The notes beneath the pieces were generated by a model. That model worked only from the letters and a program-made list of their open reading frames with translations, was not told the origin of the DNA and did no database searches. Both the position numbers and the translations under genes were made by a program. A stretch of DNA of 64,000 bases from Atopobium sp. Its GTDB lineage: Bacteria; Actinomycetota; Coriobacteriia; Coriobacteriales; Atopobiaceae. The stretch lies in the NCBI GenBank assembly GCA_015259035.1, contig JABZHC010000002.1:15820-79819 (forward strand), written 5' to 3'. This document shows positions 15,214 to 23,880 of the stretch, piece by piece. Position 1 is the first letter of the stretch. The number at the start of each line of letters is the position of its first letter.

Positions 15214-17496
15214 CTAGTGATTGATGTCCTGCTGCTCCTCAAAGACATCTTCATCAACCTCTTCTTCATCAAGCTTAAGAGGACGGAAGCTAGCGGTATC
15301 GCCACCAACATAGTCTGCAACGGTAGCTGCGTTTTCAACGCGCTCCTTGTGCAGAGCCTCTGCGAAGATGTCCTCATCTTCCTCAATCTCTGCAATACGC
15401 TCTTTCATAGGAGCCTCAACAAGTGGCATAGAACCCGTCTGAGCTGCGTCATCAAGCGTGATACGAGTAAGCTTCTGCCCGCGCTTAACCTTGGAGAACA
15501 GAGGAACGTACTCAAAGACAATGTTGGAGTTCTCAAGACCATACCAACGAGCAGGAGATCCGCAGATGCGACGAATAAAGTATTTAAGCTCAAGGCAACG
15601 AGCGTCAAAACCGTTGATGTCAGTCTCTGGAGCTAGTACCTTACGCAGCAAGCAGAATCTAAAGTCACCAATCTCGGAGTGCTCCTTGTAAATGGAATAC
15701 TTGTGATTCTGTGGAGCAAGCTGGTTGTTCTTAATCAGATCACCAACAATTTGATAGAGATAGGTGTTAATACGCTGGTTTACCCTAAAGCCAAGACGCA
15801 GGGTGATCTTGAACAGGAAGTCTGTACCAAAGTCATTGACGATAAACTCACGGGTATTTGGATCGTCTGTCAGCGAGATGTTAATAAAGTAGTAGGCCTT
15901 AGCACGCTTTGGACGCTTATCCAAGATGGAATAGAGGATGTCTCGATCCAGCTTGTCAAAGGATGAATCATTAGTAAGAAAAACCAGGTTATCAGCGAGA
16001 GTTGAATAGTCCGCATCGTGGCTCAAGCTACGGAGCTGGTCAATGTATTTATCTACGGGGAGATAAACGCTCTGCGTCCTCTCAACAGCGGTACCGCGAC
16101 GCCAGACAAACATGACCACAAAAATTGCGGTAGCCATAAGAACGGTAAAGTAGCCGCCGTGGAAGAACTTGGTAAGGCTTGAGAAGAAGAACATAGCCTC
16201 GATAGCACCAAAGAAAAGAATGAATGGAATGGCCGCCCATAGGCGCTTTCTGATAACAGCCAGGTAGGTGTAGAGCAGGATTGAGGTCATGAGCATGGTA
16301 ACGGTAATTGCAAGACCGTACGCTGCTTCCATGTGCTCAGAGCTCTGGAAGAGAAGTACAACGCCAATGCAGCCAACCCACATGATGTTGTTTACAAGTG
16401 GAATGTAAATCTGGCCCTTTGTTGTGGAGGGGTAGTTAATCTTAATGTGAGGCATAAGATCAAGTTTAATTGCCTCAGAGACAATGGAGTAAGAGCCAGT
16501 AATCAGTGCCTGAGAGGCAATAATTGCAGCAAGCGCAGAGAGAATAACGGCAAATGGTCTAAGCTGACCAGGAAGCATTTCAAAGAAAGGATTGAGGTCT
16601 TTGATTGCGTTGAAGCTCTCGTTGGTGTGGTTAGTGATGATCCACGCGCCTTGTCCAAGGTAGTTCAGAATCAAGCAGACCTTAACAAAAGGCCAGCTTA
16701 CGTAAATGTTGCTCTTGCCAACGTGGCCCATGTCAGAATAAAGTGCTTCTGCACCAGTGGTACAAAGGAAGACACTACCTAAAACCATGAGACCAGCTGC
16801 ATTGAGCTTGCCATCAAAGAGGAACAGAATGCCGCGGACTGGGTTAAGAGCTCGAACAACGCTAATGTCAGCAAGCATGTTCATAACACCCATGGCACCC
16901 AAGAACAAGAACCAAAGCGTCATGACAGGGCCAAAGGCCTTACCAATGGTAGAAGTACCTGCCTTCTGTAAGGCAAAGAGGGTGCAGAGGATGATGATGG
17001 TAATCATGACAACAATGTGCTGATTATCACCAATAATAGCATGAGCTGCAGGAATAGTACGCAAACCCTCAATAGCGGTGGTTACCGTAACAGCTGGGGT
17101 CAAAATACCGTCAGCAAGAAGAGCTGCGCCACCAATCATGGCAGGAATAATCAGCCATTTGGCGCACTTTTTAACCAAACTGTAGAGCGCAAAGATTCCG
17201 CCCTCATTGTGGTTGTCTGCCTTCATTGCAACCATGACGTATTTAACGGTTGTAATGAGTGTCAGCGTCCAGATAATGAGGGACAGAGCACCCAAAACAA
17301 CATCGGTGCTCATGGTAAGAAGTCCACCATTACCAGCGATAATTGCCTTCATGGTGTACATTGGAGAAGTGCCAATGTCACCGTAGACGATGCCAAGGGT
17401 AACAAGTACCATGCCAGCACTTAGAGGAATGCCAGTTGATTTCTTGGCTTTGTCCTTAGAGAAAAGCGCATGAAATGCAGCTTTACTTGTATTCAT
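15214..17496 (-). CDS. kup: KUP-family potassium transporter
   Basis: A 760-residue transporter with the family signature LGIVYGDIGTSPMYTMKA near the N-terminus, about 12 membrane helices in the first 450 residues and a long cytoplasmic C-terminal region ending in an acidic tail. KUP proteins import K+ by proton symport or uniport. The ATG follows GAGAGGAT on the minus strand. A 14-bp palindrome in the upstream region may be a regulatory site. Confidence 0.95.
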   Translation of the reverse strand: MNTSKAAFHALFSKDKAKKSTGIPLSAGMVLVTLGIVYGDIGTSPMYTMKAIIAGNGGLLTMSTDVVLGALSLIIWTLTLITTVKYVMVAMKADNHNEGGIFALYSLVKKCAKWLIIPAMIGGAALLADGILTPAVTVTTAIEGLRTIPAAHAIIGDNQHIVVMITIIILCTLFALQKAGTSTIGKAFGPVMTLWFLFLGAMGVMNMLADISVVRALNPVRGILFLFDGKLNAAGLMVLGSVFLCTTGAEALYSDMGHVGKSNIYVSWPFVKVCLILNYLGQGAWIITNHTNESFNAIKDLNPFFEMLPGQLRPFAVILSALAAIIASQALITGSYSIVSEAIKLDLMPHIKINYPSTTKGQIYIPLVNNIMWVGCIGVVLLFQSSEHMEAAYGLAITVTMLMTSILLYTYLAVIRKRLWAAIPFILFFGAIEAMFFFSSLTKFFHGGYFTVLMATAIFVVMFVWRRGTAVERTQSVYLPVDKYIDQLRSLSHDADYSTLADNLVFLTNDSSFDKLDRDILYSILDKRPKRAKAYYFINISLTDDPNTREFIVNDFGTDFLFKITLRLGFRVNQRINTYLYQIVGDLIKNNQLAPQNHKYSIYKEHSEIGDFRFCLLRKVLAPETDINGFDARCLELKYFIRRICGSPARWYGLENSNIVFEYVPLFSKVKRGQKLTRITLDDAAQTGSMPLVEAPMKERIAEIEEDEDIFAEALHKERVENAATVADYVGGDTASFRPLKLDEEEVDEDVFEEQQDINH

Positions 17497-17555
17497 CCAT
17501 TAATCCTCTCAATAGATGATTAGTACAGTTCGTCATCATATGTTAGTCCATATAC

Positions 17556-17569
17556 CTAGTTATAACTAG
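17556..17569. promoter_or_regulatory. 14-bp palindrome upstream of kup
   Basis: CTAGTTATAACTAG is a perfect palindrome about 60 bp before the kup start, between the ends of kup and the rlmKL-like gene. It overlaps AT-rich promoter-like sequence on the minus strand. A dimeric repressor could bind here; no regulator is known from the sequence. Confidence 0.35.
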
Positions 17570-17612
17570 ACGAATGTACAAACGTACTTATTTTGTCTGC
17601 AAGCGGAAAAAT

Positions 17613-19904
17613 TTACTCATTTTCCCGCGGTTTTCTCGAGATTTTATATGCATGGTGAATCTTCTGATTTCTTGAGAAGTCCTCCGGAATAGTTTCACTT
17701 GTTATGTCTTCAATGTCGACGCCAGTTCGCTGGATTTTCTCGACATCTGGCTTAAAGGTACGCAGGTTGCACGAGAAAATGGCAACGCCACCGCGAGTCA
17801 GAAGGCGAGAAATGCCAATGATGAGCTCAGCGTGATCTCTCTGGACATCAAACGAGCTCTGCCTCATGCGCGATGAGTTGGAGAAGGTCGGGACGTCGCA
17901 GAAGATAACGTTCCAGCGGTTTTTGGTGTGACGCATCTCGGTAATCCAAGACAGGACGTCTGCCTGGACAAACTCGTGCTCCTCTCCGTCAAAACCGTTG
18001 CGCTTCATGTTGCGCTTGGCCCACTCGAGCGAAGGCTTGGAGAGGTCAACGGTTGTGGAGTGAAGTGCACCACCGTCTGCTGCGTAGCAGGTAGCGGTAC
18101 CTGTGTAGGCAAAGAGGTTGAGGAAGCTCTTAGCAGGTCCGGCACTTTTCATGAGCTCACGAATCTCTGCGCGTGTATCGCGGTGGTCTAGGAAGATTCC
18201 ACAGTCCAGCCTTGAGGCAAAGTTGACCTCAAAGAGTAGGCCGCCCTCATCGATGAGCAGCATTTCTTTTCTGGAGTTGTCTGCAGCGCTGCCCTCGTCA
18301 GAGTACTGAGAGCCACCCTTTGCACGCGTTCTTGTTCGTAGATTTACGTTTGAGCTGGGTACGCCTAGAATGCGAGGAGCCAAAGCTAGGACGTCTAGAA
18401 GGCGGCGCTTTGCAAGGTCTGGGTCAATCTCTTTAGAAGCAGCATACTCGGAGATTTGCAGCCAGGTAGTTGGCTTTGTGGCACCCTTGTAAATGTCAAT
18501 GCTGACAGCATAATCGGGCAGGTCAGCGTCGTACACGCGGTAGCACGAAACGTCGTTTTTACGAGCCCACTTAGCGCGTTGCTTGGCCACCTTAGCAAGG
18601 CGCGCAGCAAACTGATCGGATGCAGGAACCAGTACGCTTACCGGCTGGTTGTTGACCATAACGGTGGGGCCTGCAGAAACGGAGATAAGCTCGGAGCTGT
18701 TCGCAGACGCATCAGCGGTTTTAGCTGCGTCGTCAATGGCCCCCTCTGCATTTGCAGCAAGGTAGGAGCGCATGGTGGCAATGGAGTTGCCCACGTAGAC
18801 GGAAAGTGTCTGCGAAGGAGTTGCTCTGAGTACCGTATCGGTATTTGTATCGCTGGTAAGAAGCGTACTTGCCTGACCAGCAAAAAGTCCAAGTGTGGCG
18901 TAAGCAGAACCTTGGAGTGTAGGCTCCTCTTTGGTCCACGAGAGATCAGCAACAACGCCTGTGAAGTGCTCCGCATGTTTTAGTAGCTCAGAAGCTGGCA
19001 AGAACTGCACGTCTGCCTTGAGGCCGCCTGCACGAAGCGTATAGAGCACAGCCTCCTTAGCCTTTGGGCGAGAATCTGCTGCATAGAGTGTGACCTGGCG
19101 CTCCTGGCCCTTCTCGGCACGTTCATCTGCCTCGGCAAGCAAATCCTGCCAGGCATCGTCGTCGTGACCGGCCCAGCCTGTCATGCCCCAGCGAGCGCGC
19201 AGGATGCCCGGAGCCACGTCCAGCGCCATGCCCGCAGCCTCCTGTGCAAGCGCGCCTGCTCCCGGGAACAGCAGCGCCGGCAGCGGCGCGTCTGGCGAGA
19301 AGAGCGGTGTACTCGCGGCAGTTTGCGCCTGCAGGTACAGAAGGGCAGCAGCGTAGTCCAGCCTGAGCGGCGCAAACTCACGTGCCGGCCCTCGACCGCC
19401 AGTCAGGCTGCGCTTAAAGAGCGCCTCACCAGCAAGATCGATGCCAACCGTGGCACGGTTGCGTGACACGCGCACGACAATAGTCACGTCAGGTGCAAGC
19501 GTGTTGACCATAGGACGGCTTCCGCGCTTTGCTGCAAGTCGGTCTACAATAGCGTCTTTTGTTCTGACAGCAATAAAGTTTGTGTTTCTGAGCTGGTCAT
19601 TTGTACCATGAGCGCTCACTGCAATGGTGGCATGTGGACCAATATGGTCTTCCCAAGCAATGTGGGAGAGGTCTTCGTAGAGAGCGTCTGAAGTTGCAGC
19701 ACCAACGCGATCAAGCACCAAAATGACGCGAGACGTGAGGCGAGACCATAAACAGACGCGGTAAGCATCGGCAAGTGAGCCGTAAAACGCAACTTGTCCG
19801 CCAAGAGGACGCACCTTTTTGATGCGCAGGCCGTCTAGTTCCTGTGCAAGAAGCTTCTCAAAGCCTTTTGGACACGTTGCAAAGAACTCAAGTTCTTGAG
19901 ACAT
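17613..19904 (-). CDS. rlmL: RlmKL-like fused 23S rRNA methyltransferase, N-terminal half degenerate
   Basis: A 763-residue protein resembling E. coli RlmL/RlmK: an N-terminal THUMP-like region (FFATCPKGFEKLLAQEL), a UPF0020 methyltransferase region and a C-terminal RlmK methyltransferase. In the UPF0020 part, the SAM motif expected as DPxCGSGT reads LLFPGAGALAQEA, and the catalytic NPPYG is replaced by ADLSWTK, so the m2G2445 activity is probably lost. The C-terminal part keeps FLNLFAYTGTATCYAA and VPTFSNSSRM (DVP instead of the usual DPP). It may still make m7G2069. The start at 19904 follows AAAGGTG and begins MSQELEFF; the frame stays open for 88 more codons through GC-rich repeats, which is not taken as coding. 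Confidence 0.8.
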   Translation of the reverse strand: MSQELEFFATCPKGFEKLLAQELDGLRIKKVRPLGGQVAFYGSLADAYRVCLWSRLTSRVILVLDRVGAATSDALYEDLSHIAWEDHIGPHATIAVSAHGTNDQLRNTNFIAVRTKDAIVDRLAAKRGSRPMVNTLAPDVTIVVRVSRNRATVGIDLAGEALFKRSLTGGRGPAREFAPLRLDYAAALLYLQAQTAASTPLFSPDAPLPALLFPGAGALAQEAAGMALDVAPGILRARWGMTGWAGHDDDAWQDLLAEADERAEKGQERQVTLYAADSRPKAKEAVLYTLRAGGLKADVQFLPASELLKHAEHFTGVVADLSWTKEEPTLQGSAYATLGLFAGQASTLLTSDTNTDTVLRATPSQTLSVYVGNSIATMRSYLAANAEGAIDDAAKTADASANSSELISVSAGPTVMVNNQPVSVLVPASDQFAARLAKVAKQRAKWARKNDVSCYRVYDADLPDYAVSIDIYKGATKPTTWLQISEYAASKEIDPDLAKRRLLDVLALAPRILGVPSSNVNLRTRTRAKGGSQYSDEGSAADNSRKEMLLIDEGGLLFEVNFASRLDCGIFLDHRDTRAEIRELMKSAGPAKSFLNLFAYTGTATCYAADGGALHSTTVDLSKPSLEWAKRNMKRNGFDGEEHEFVQADVLSWITEMRHTKNRWNVIFCDVPTFSNSSRMRQSSFDVQRDHAELIIGISRLLTRGGVAIFSCNLRTFKPDVEKIQRTGVDIEDITSETIPEDFSRNQKIHHAYKISRKPRENE

Positions 19905-20013
19905 CGGGACACCTTTCGCCCGTAGGAATTGAATACATACTGTTGCAATATTTTCCCATGTTTTTCTCGCCAAATGGTTGGGGAGAAGAAAATACATCAA
20001 GAACCCGTGGGCG

Positions 20014-20100
20014 CTCGGCCGTGCGTGTTCCCCGGAGGCGCCCCCTCGGCCGTGCGTGTTCCCCAGAGGCGCCTCTCGGCCTTGCGTGGCTGTGAGCAGC
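20014..20100. repeat. GC-rich tandem repeat (about 30-bp unit, under three copies)
   Basis: Three successive units begin CTCGGCC at 20014, 20045 and 20075 and share CGTGCGTGTTCCCC and GAGGCGCC; the third is diverged. They sit in the 340-bp gap between the rlmKL-like gene and pgm, in about 140 bp that is far richer in GC than the rest of the window. A 12-bp palindrome AGAGGCGCCTCT lies at the junction of the second and third units. No gene or RNA is recognised here. Confidence 0.75.
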
Positions 20101-20246
20101 GCGTCTGCAGCCCGCACCACCCTCCACTCACCGAAGAGCGGAAGTTCATACATAATGTCCCCAATCATCTGTTATTTTTCGCTTAAAATACGCGTAGTAT
20201 CTTTTATTAAGAAATACAGAGAGCTGTTTAAGGTTTGGGAGTCATT

Positions 20247-21968
20247 ATGGATGCAAAAGTTATGGAAACATTTGAGTCCTGGCGTGCAAACGTCACCGAA
20301 GAAGACCTGGTAAAAGAGCTCGGAGAGCTTGCAAAACCAGAAGCAGAAGATAAGCTCTACGATGCATTTTATCGCTCACTTGCATTTGGTACAGCTGGTC
20401 TTCGTGGCACCATTGGTGTTGGCACCAACCGCATGAATGTCTACGTTGTTGCTCAGGCAACCCAGGGCCTTGCGGATTACCTCAACGCTCACTATCAAAA
20501 TCCTACCGTGGCTCTTGCAAGGGATTCTCGCCTCAAGGGTGAGGATTTCCAGAAGGTTGCAGCTGGTGTTTTGGCAGCTAATGGCATCCGTGTATATGTC
20601 TACCCACGTATTGAGCCTGTCCCAACGCTCTCGTTTGCCGTCCGCTACCTCAAGACTTCCGCAGGTATCGTACTTACCGCAAGTCACAACCCTGCGCCTT
20701 ATAACGGCTATAAGGTGTACAACGATAACGGCGGCCAGATTACGGATGAGGCAGCGGCTGAGATTTCTGCAAACATCGCACGCGTCAATCCTTTTGACGT
20801 CAAGCCTATGGACTTTGAAGAAGGCCTGGAGAAGGGCTTGATCATTTGGACTCCAGAAGAGGTTCTGGACAACTTTATTGAGGCTATCAAGCGTGTTTCT
20901 ATTCCAGGATTTAAGGCTGCCGACGGCTACAAGGTTGTATACACGCCGCTCAATGGTACAGGCATGGAGTGTGTCACGCGCATTCTCAAGGAGATTGGCG
21001 TCAATGACGTTGACGTTGTTCCAGAGCAGGCAGAGCCAGACGGAAACTTCCCCACATGCTCCTATCCAAATCCAGAGTTCCGTGAGGCACTTGAGCTGGG
21101 CCTCAAGCTTGCTGACAAGGTAAAGCCAAATCTCCTGGTAGCAACTGACCCAGATGCAGACCGTATGGGTACTGCAATCCCTCATAACGGCGATTACGTG
21201 CTGCTTTCCGGTAACGAGATGGGTGTCCTGCTTATGGACTGGCTCCTTACCATGGCTGAAGAGCGTGGCGAGAAACCCCAGGATAAGGTAGCTGTTTCCA
21301 CCATCGTATCTTCTGCAATGCCCGACGTCTTGGCACGTGCCCGCGGCTTTGAGATGCGCCGTGTGCTCACGGGCTTCAAGTACATTGGCGACCAAATTGA
21401 CCAGCTCAAGGATGCCGGCGAGGAGAATCGCTTCCTCATGGGCTTTGAGGAGTCCTACGGCTATCTTGTTGGTACCCATGCTCGCGATAAGGACGCTATT
21501 GTTGCCACCATGCTCTGCGTTGAAATGGCTTCTTGGTACGCGGCTCGCAACATGGACCTCTACGAGGCAATGGATGCCCTGTATCAGCGCTACGGCTACT
21601 ACCTCAATGGCGTTGTCAACGCTGCTTACCCAGGTGCTGAGGGTGCCGCAAAGATGGCTCAGATTATGAGTGGCCTGCGTAAGAATCCACTGGAAATGGT
21701 GGGCAATTACAAGGTTGTTGGCGTAACTGACTATGCTGAGTGCGCAGAAATGCCTCGCGTTTCGGGCCTGCAGAAAGAGGCTCCTCAGACGCTGCCAGCT
21801 TCTAACGTTATTGAGTATAGGCTTGAGGGCGATAACAAGGTCATCTTCCGTCCATCTGGTACTGAGCCAAAGGTCAAGTCTTACCTCTTTGCCAACGGCA
21901 AAACTCGCGAAGAGGCCGAGGCACGCATCGCTGAGCTTATCGAGGCTGCACAGAAGGTGCTTTCATAG
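20247..21968 (+). CDS. Phosphoglucomutase/phosphomannomutase (PgcA-like)
   Basis: A 573-residue alpha-D-phosphohexomutase. N-terminal FGTAGLRGTIGVG, the active-site serine loop TASHNPAPYNGYK, the metal-binding loop DPDADRMG and the phosphate-binding loop RPSGTEPKVK are all present in order. It interconverts hexose 1- and 6-phosphates and so can supply glucose-1-phosphate for the dTDP-rhamnose enzymes encoded further along. ATG 20247 with GGGAG upstream is preferred over the in-frame TTG at 20235. It ends at a terminator. Confidence 0.93.
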   Translation: MDAKVMETFESWRANVTEEDLVKELGELAKPEAEDKLYDAFYRSLAFGTAGLRGTIGVGTNRMNVYVVAQATQGLADYLNAHYQNPTVALARDSRLKGEDFQKVAAGVLAANGIRVYVYPRIEPVPTLSFAVRYLKTSAGIVLTASHNPAPYNGYKVYNDNGGQITDEAAAEISANIARVNPFDVKPMDFEEGLEKGLIIWTPEEVLDNFIEAIKRVSIPGFKAADGYKVVYTPLNGTGMECVTRILKEIGVNDVDVVPEQAEPDGNFPTCSYPNPEFREALELGLKLADKVKPNLLVATDPDADRMGTAIPHNGDYVLLSGNEMGVLLMDWLLTMAEERGEKPQDKVAVSTIVSSAMPDVLARARGFEMRRVLTGFKYIGDQIDQLKDAGEENRFLMGFEESYGYLVGTHARDKDAIVATMLCVEMASWYAARNMDLYEAMDALYQRYGYYLNGVVNAAYPGAEGAAKMAQIMSGLRKNPLEMVGNYKVVGVTDYAECAEMPRVSGLQKEAPQTLPASNVIEYRLEGDNKVIFRPSGTEPKVKSYLFANGKTREEAEARIAELIEAAQKVLS

Positions 21969-22029
21969 TTCGCCTTTACCCCTAAAAGCGTCTTTCTCCG
22001 CGCAGTCCTTTGGCGAGAAACCCGTCCAG

Positions 22030-22064
22030 CCCAGCATTCACCTTTTGTGGATGCTGGGTTTTTT
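22030..22064 (+). terminator. Terminator of pgm
   Basis: A 12-bp stem (CCCAGCATTCAC with GTGGATGCTGGG, one G-T pair) is followed by six Ts. It touches the stop codon of the convergent C39-like gene. A copy of GCGAGAAACCCGTC lies immediately before it (22013-22026). Confidence 0.88.
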
Positions 22065-23112
22065 ACTCCGCGGCCTTTACCGTCACGGTGTACAGGGCAT
22101 TTGCAGCGCTGGCAATAGTTTCTGCCGCCCATGGACGTGCGCTTACCTCAGGGGACAGAGGGTCGTGGACATTTACGGTGCCGTCATCGTTCTTGCTGGT
22201 TACCAAAATCCAGTGATCGCCATCAGAGCTCAGTTTATTGCCCTTAACCTCAACAAGCAGGAAGGTTTCAGCATCTAGAAGCGTGGTGATATTGTCGGCA
22301 GAAATGTTATAGCTATCAGCGGTAAGACCAAGGTTAGCTAAGTTCTTCTCGAGAAATGATCTGTTCATTCCAGAGTCGGTGTCGCTTGCCTTAGCGGTTT
22401 CAACAGCGCCCGCAATATCTGCTGGAGTCCAGTTATTCTTTCCGGTAAGGCCCATGTAAGCCATAGAGAGTGCAGTGGGACCAGAGCCCTTGGTGGCAAT
22501 TACAGAACCGGCATACGAGACTCCACCCCACCTGGAGTCCCAGGTATAGAGCTGAGGAGCTGTGCCTTTGGTGATTGAATCGTCGTAGGTTTTGGCTTTG
22601 CCGTCAGAATCGGGATAGTTTGCAACAAAATCAATAGCCTCAGGGTGGGCGAGTGCTAGCTCAATGAGGCTCTTATCGCTGTATCTATCGGCGTGCTCTG
22701 CAATCCACGCAAGATTTTTGTTCTGATCAAGCTTGGCTGCAAGCGCTTTGGTCAGCTCTTCTGAAGTTCCCACAGCAACACGAGAATCAACGGAGTTAGC
22801 CTCTACCTCTGGAGTAGATTCTTTAGCGCAACCACGCACACAGCTCGACACAATAAAGACCAGTAAAAGCGCCGCGATGACCGCTAGACCAATGACAATA
22901 TAGGTTCTCGTACGAGAATCAATGCGATGTAGTAGAGACTGTCTCTTAAAGAGAACTGCCTGCGAACCAAGGGTATTTCTCTTGCGACGTCTTGCCTGCC
23001 TATCAGAAATACCGCCATCACGAGAAGGACGGCCATTTTGTGGAGGACGGCGACGCATTGCAGGATCTCCGTAGGAGCCTTGTCTTCTATCAGGTGAATC
23101 ATTCAGGGGCAT
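22063..23112 (-). CDS. C39-like membrane protein with Ser in place of catalytic Cys
   Basis: A 349-residue protein: an Arg-rich cytoplasmic N-terminus, one membrane helix (about residues 70-92), an extracytoplasmic spacer and a C-terminal peptidase_C39_2-like domain starting WDSRWGGVSYAGS. The papain-like Cys of the usual GCGPT motif is replaced: the sequence reads KGSGPTALSM (Ser 210, TCT codon). The partner His region DGDHWILVTS (His 300) and DPLSP are kept. It is therefore likely a non-proteolytic or altered member of the family. The ATG at 23112 follows GGAGG; a TTG four codons upstream is less likely. It is divergent from argR. Confidence 0.75.
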   Translation of the reverse strand: MPLNDSPDRRQGSYGDPAMRRRPPQNGRPSRDGGISDRQARRRKRNTLGSQAVLFKRQSLLHRIDSRTRTYIVIGLAVIAALLLVFIVSSCVRGCAKESTPEVEANSVDSRVAVGTSEELTKALAAKLDQNKNLAWIAEHADRYSDKSLIELALAHPEAIDFVANYPDSDGKAKTYDDSITKGTAPQLYTWDSRWGGVSYAGSVIATKGSGPTALSMAYMGLTGKNNWTPADIAGAVETAKASDTDSGMNRSFLEKNLANLGLTADSYNISADNITTLLDAETFLLVEVKGNKLSSDGDHWILVTSKNDDGTVNVHDPLSPEVSARPWAAETIASAANALYTVTVKAAE

Positions 23113-23334
23113 GGTGGCCTCCAAGCCGTAAAAATAGTTTCACTCATGATGAATCATACGGCGAGAAGTGTATAAATACTTTTAGAAAACGGTGAATGCA
23201 ATATTCCGACCGACGAGCGGGTTATTTGCACCGTTTAGCGGTTTGGCATGCGCATAAGGGTTGATTAAGTATATTCTTTTATTCACTATCATTTGTTTTC
23301 AAAGTTAGCGAGTCGTATAAGGAAAGAAGGCGTC

Positions 23335-23775
23335 GTGAAGCATAGAAATGCTCGACAGGACGTGATTCGTGAGCTTGTTCGCAGCGAGTCCATCCGCACA
23401 CAGCGCGATCTTGTTGACATGCTTAAAGGTCGTGGCTTTGCCTGTACTCAAGCAACCGTTTCTCGTGATACTGCAGAAATGGATTTGCAAAAGCTTCCCG
23501 AGGGCGCCTATGTGCTTTCTGAAGATATGCATTTGCAGAAAATGCTCTCTGAGTTTGTGGTTGGGGCTACGGCAGCAGAGAATCTTATTGTGATTCGATG
23601 CCATCCAGGCACTGCATCAGCCGTTGCGTTTGCCCTTGATGACGTTGAGCTTGACCACGTTGTTGGCACCGTTGCCGGTGACGATACCGTTTTGATGATT
23701 GTGGATAAGACTGAGCACGCTGCAGACGTGATGCGCATCATTACGCAGCTTGGCAACGTAGAGAGCGTTCTATAA
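23335..23775 (+). CDS. argR: Arginine repressor ArgR
   Basis: A 146-residue ArgR: an N-terminal winged helix with TQATVSRDTAEM and a C-terminal oligomerisation and arginine-binding domain with GTVAGDDTVLMIV. It would repress arginine biosynthesis or control catabolism when arginine is present; no arg genes are in the window. GTG 23335 follows AAGAAGG and gives the normal length; the open frame upstream is ignored. AT-rich TGAATAAAAG-like sequence near 23270-23290 could be an autoregulatory ARG box, at low confidence. Confidence 0.92.
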   Translation: MKHRNARQDVIRELVRSESIRTQRDLVDMLKGRGFACTQATVSRDTAEMDLQKLPEGAYVLSEDMHLQKMLSEFVVGATAAENLIVIRCHPGTASAVAFALDDVELDHVVGTVAGDDTVLMIVDKTEHAADVMRIITQLGNVESVL

Positions 23776-23790
23776 AACACAAATCTTTTA

Positions 23791-23861
23791 GCGAGAAACC
23801 CGTCAAAAGCACACCTCATTCAAAAAGAAAAAGGAGCCTGCTTAGTGCAGACTCCTTTTTG
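23791..23861. terminator. Terminator region between argR and the PBP gene
   Basis: A hairpin with arms AAAAAGGAG and CTCCTTTTT (23830-23860) serves both convergent genes. A copy of GCGAGAAACCCGTC starts at 23791, directly after argR. Confidence 0.8.
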
Positions 23862-23880
23862 TTGTAGATAAACCAGAGGT

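Noticed and set aside
19905..20168. N-terminal extension of the RlmKL-like protein by 88 residues
   Set aside because: It runs through GC-rich repeats and has no ribosome-binding site; the ATG at 19904 has AAAGGTG and matches family N-termini.
20376..21479. A 367-codon open frame antisense to pgm
   Set aside because: It has no ribosome-binding site and no family-like motifs, and it fully overlaps a well-conserved phosphohexomutase; it results from codon composition.
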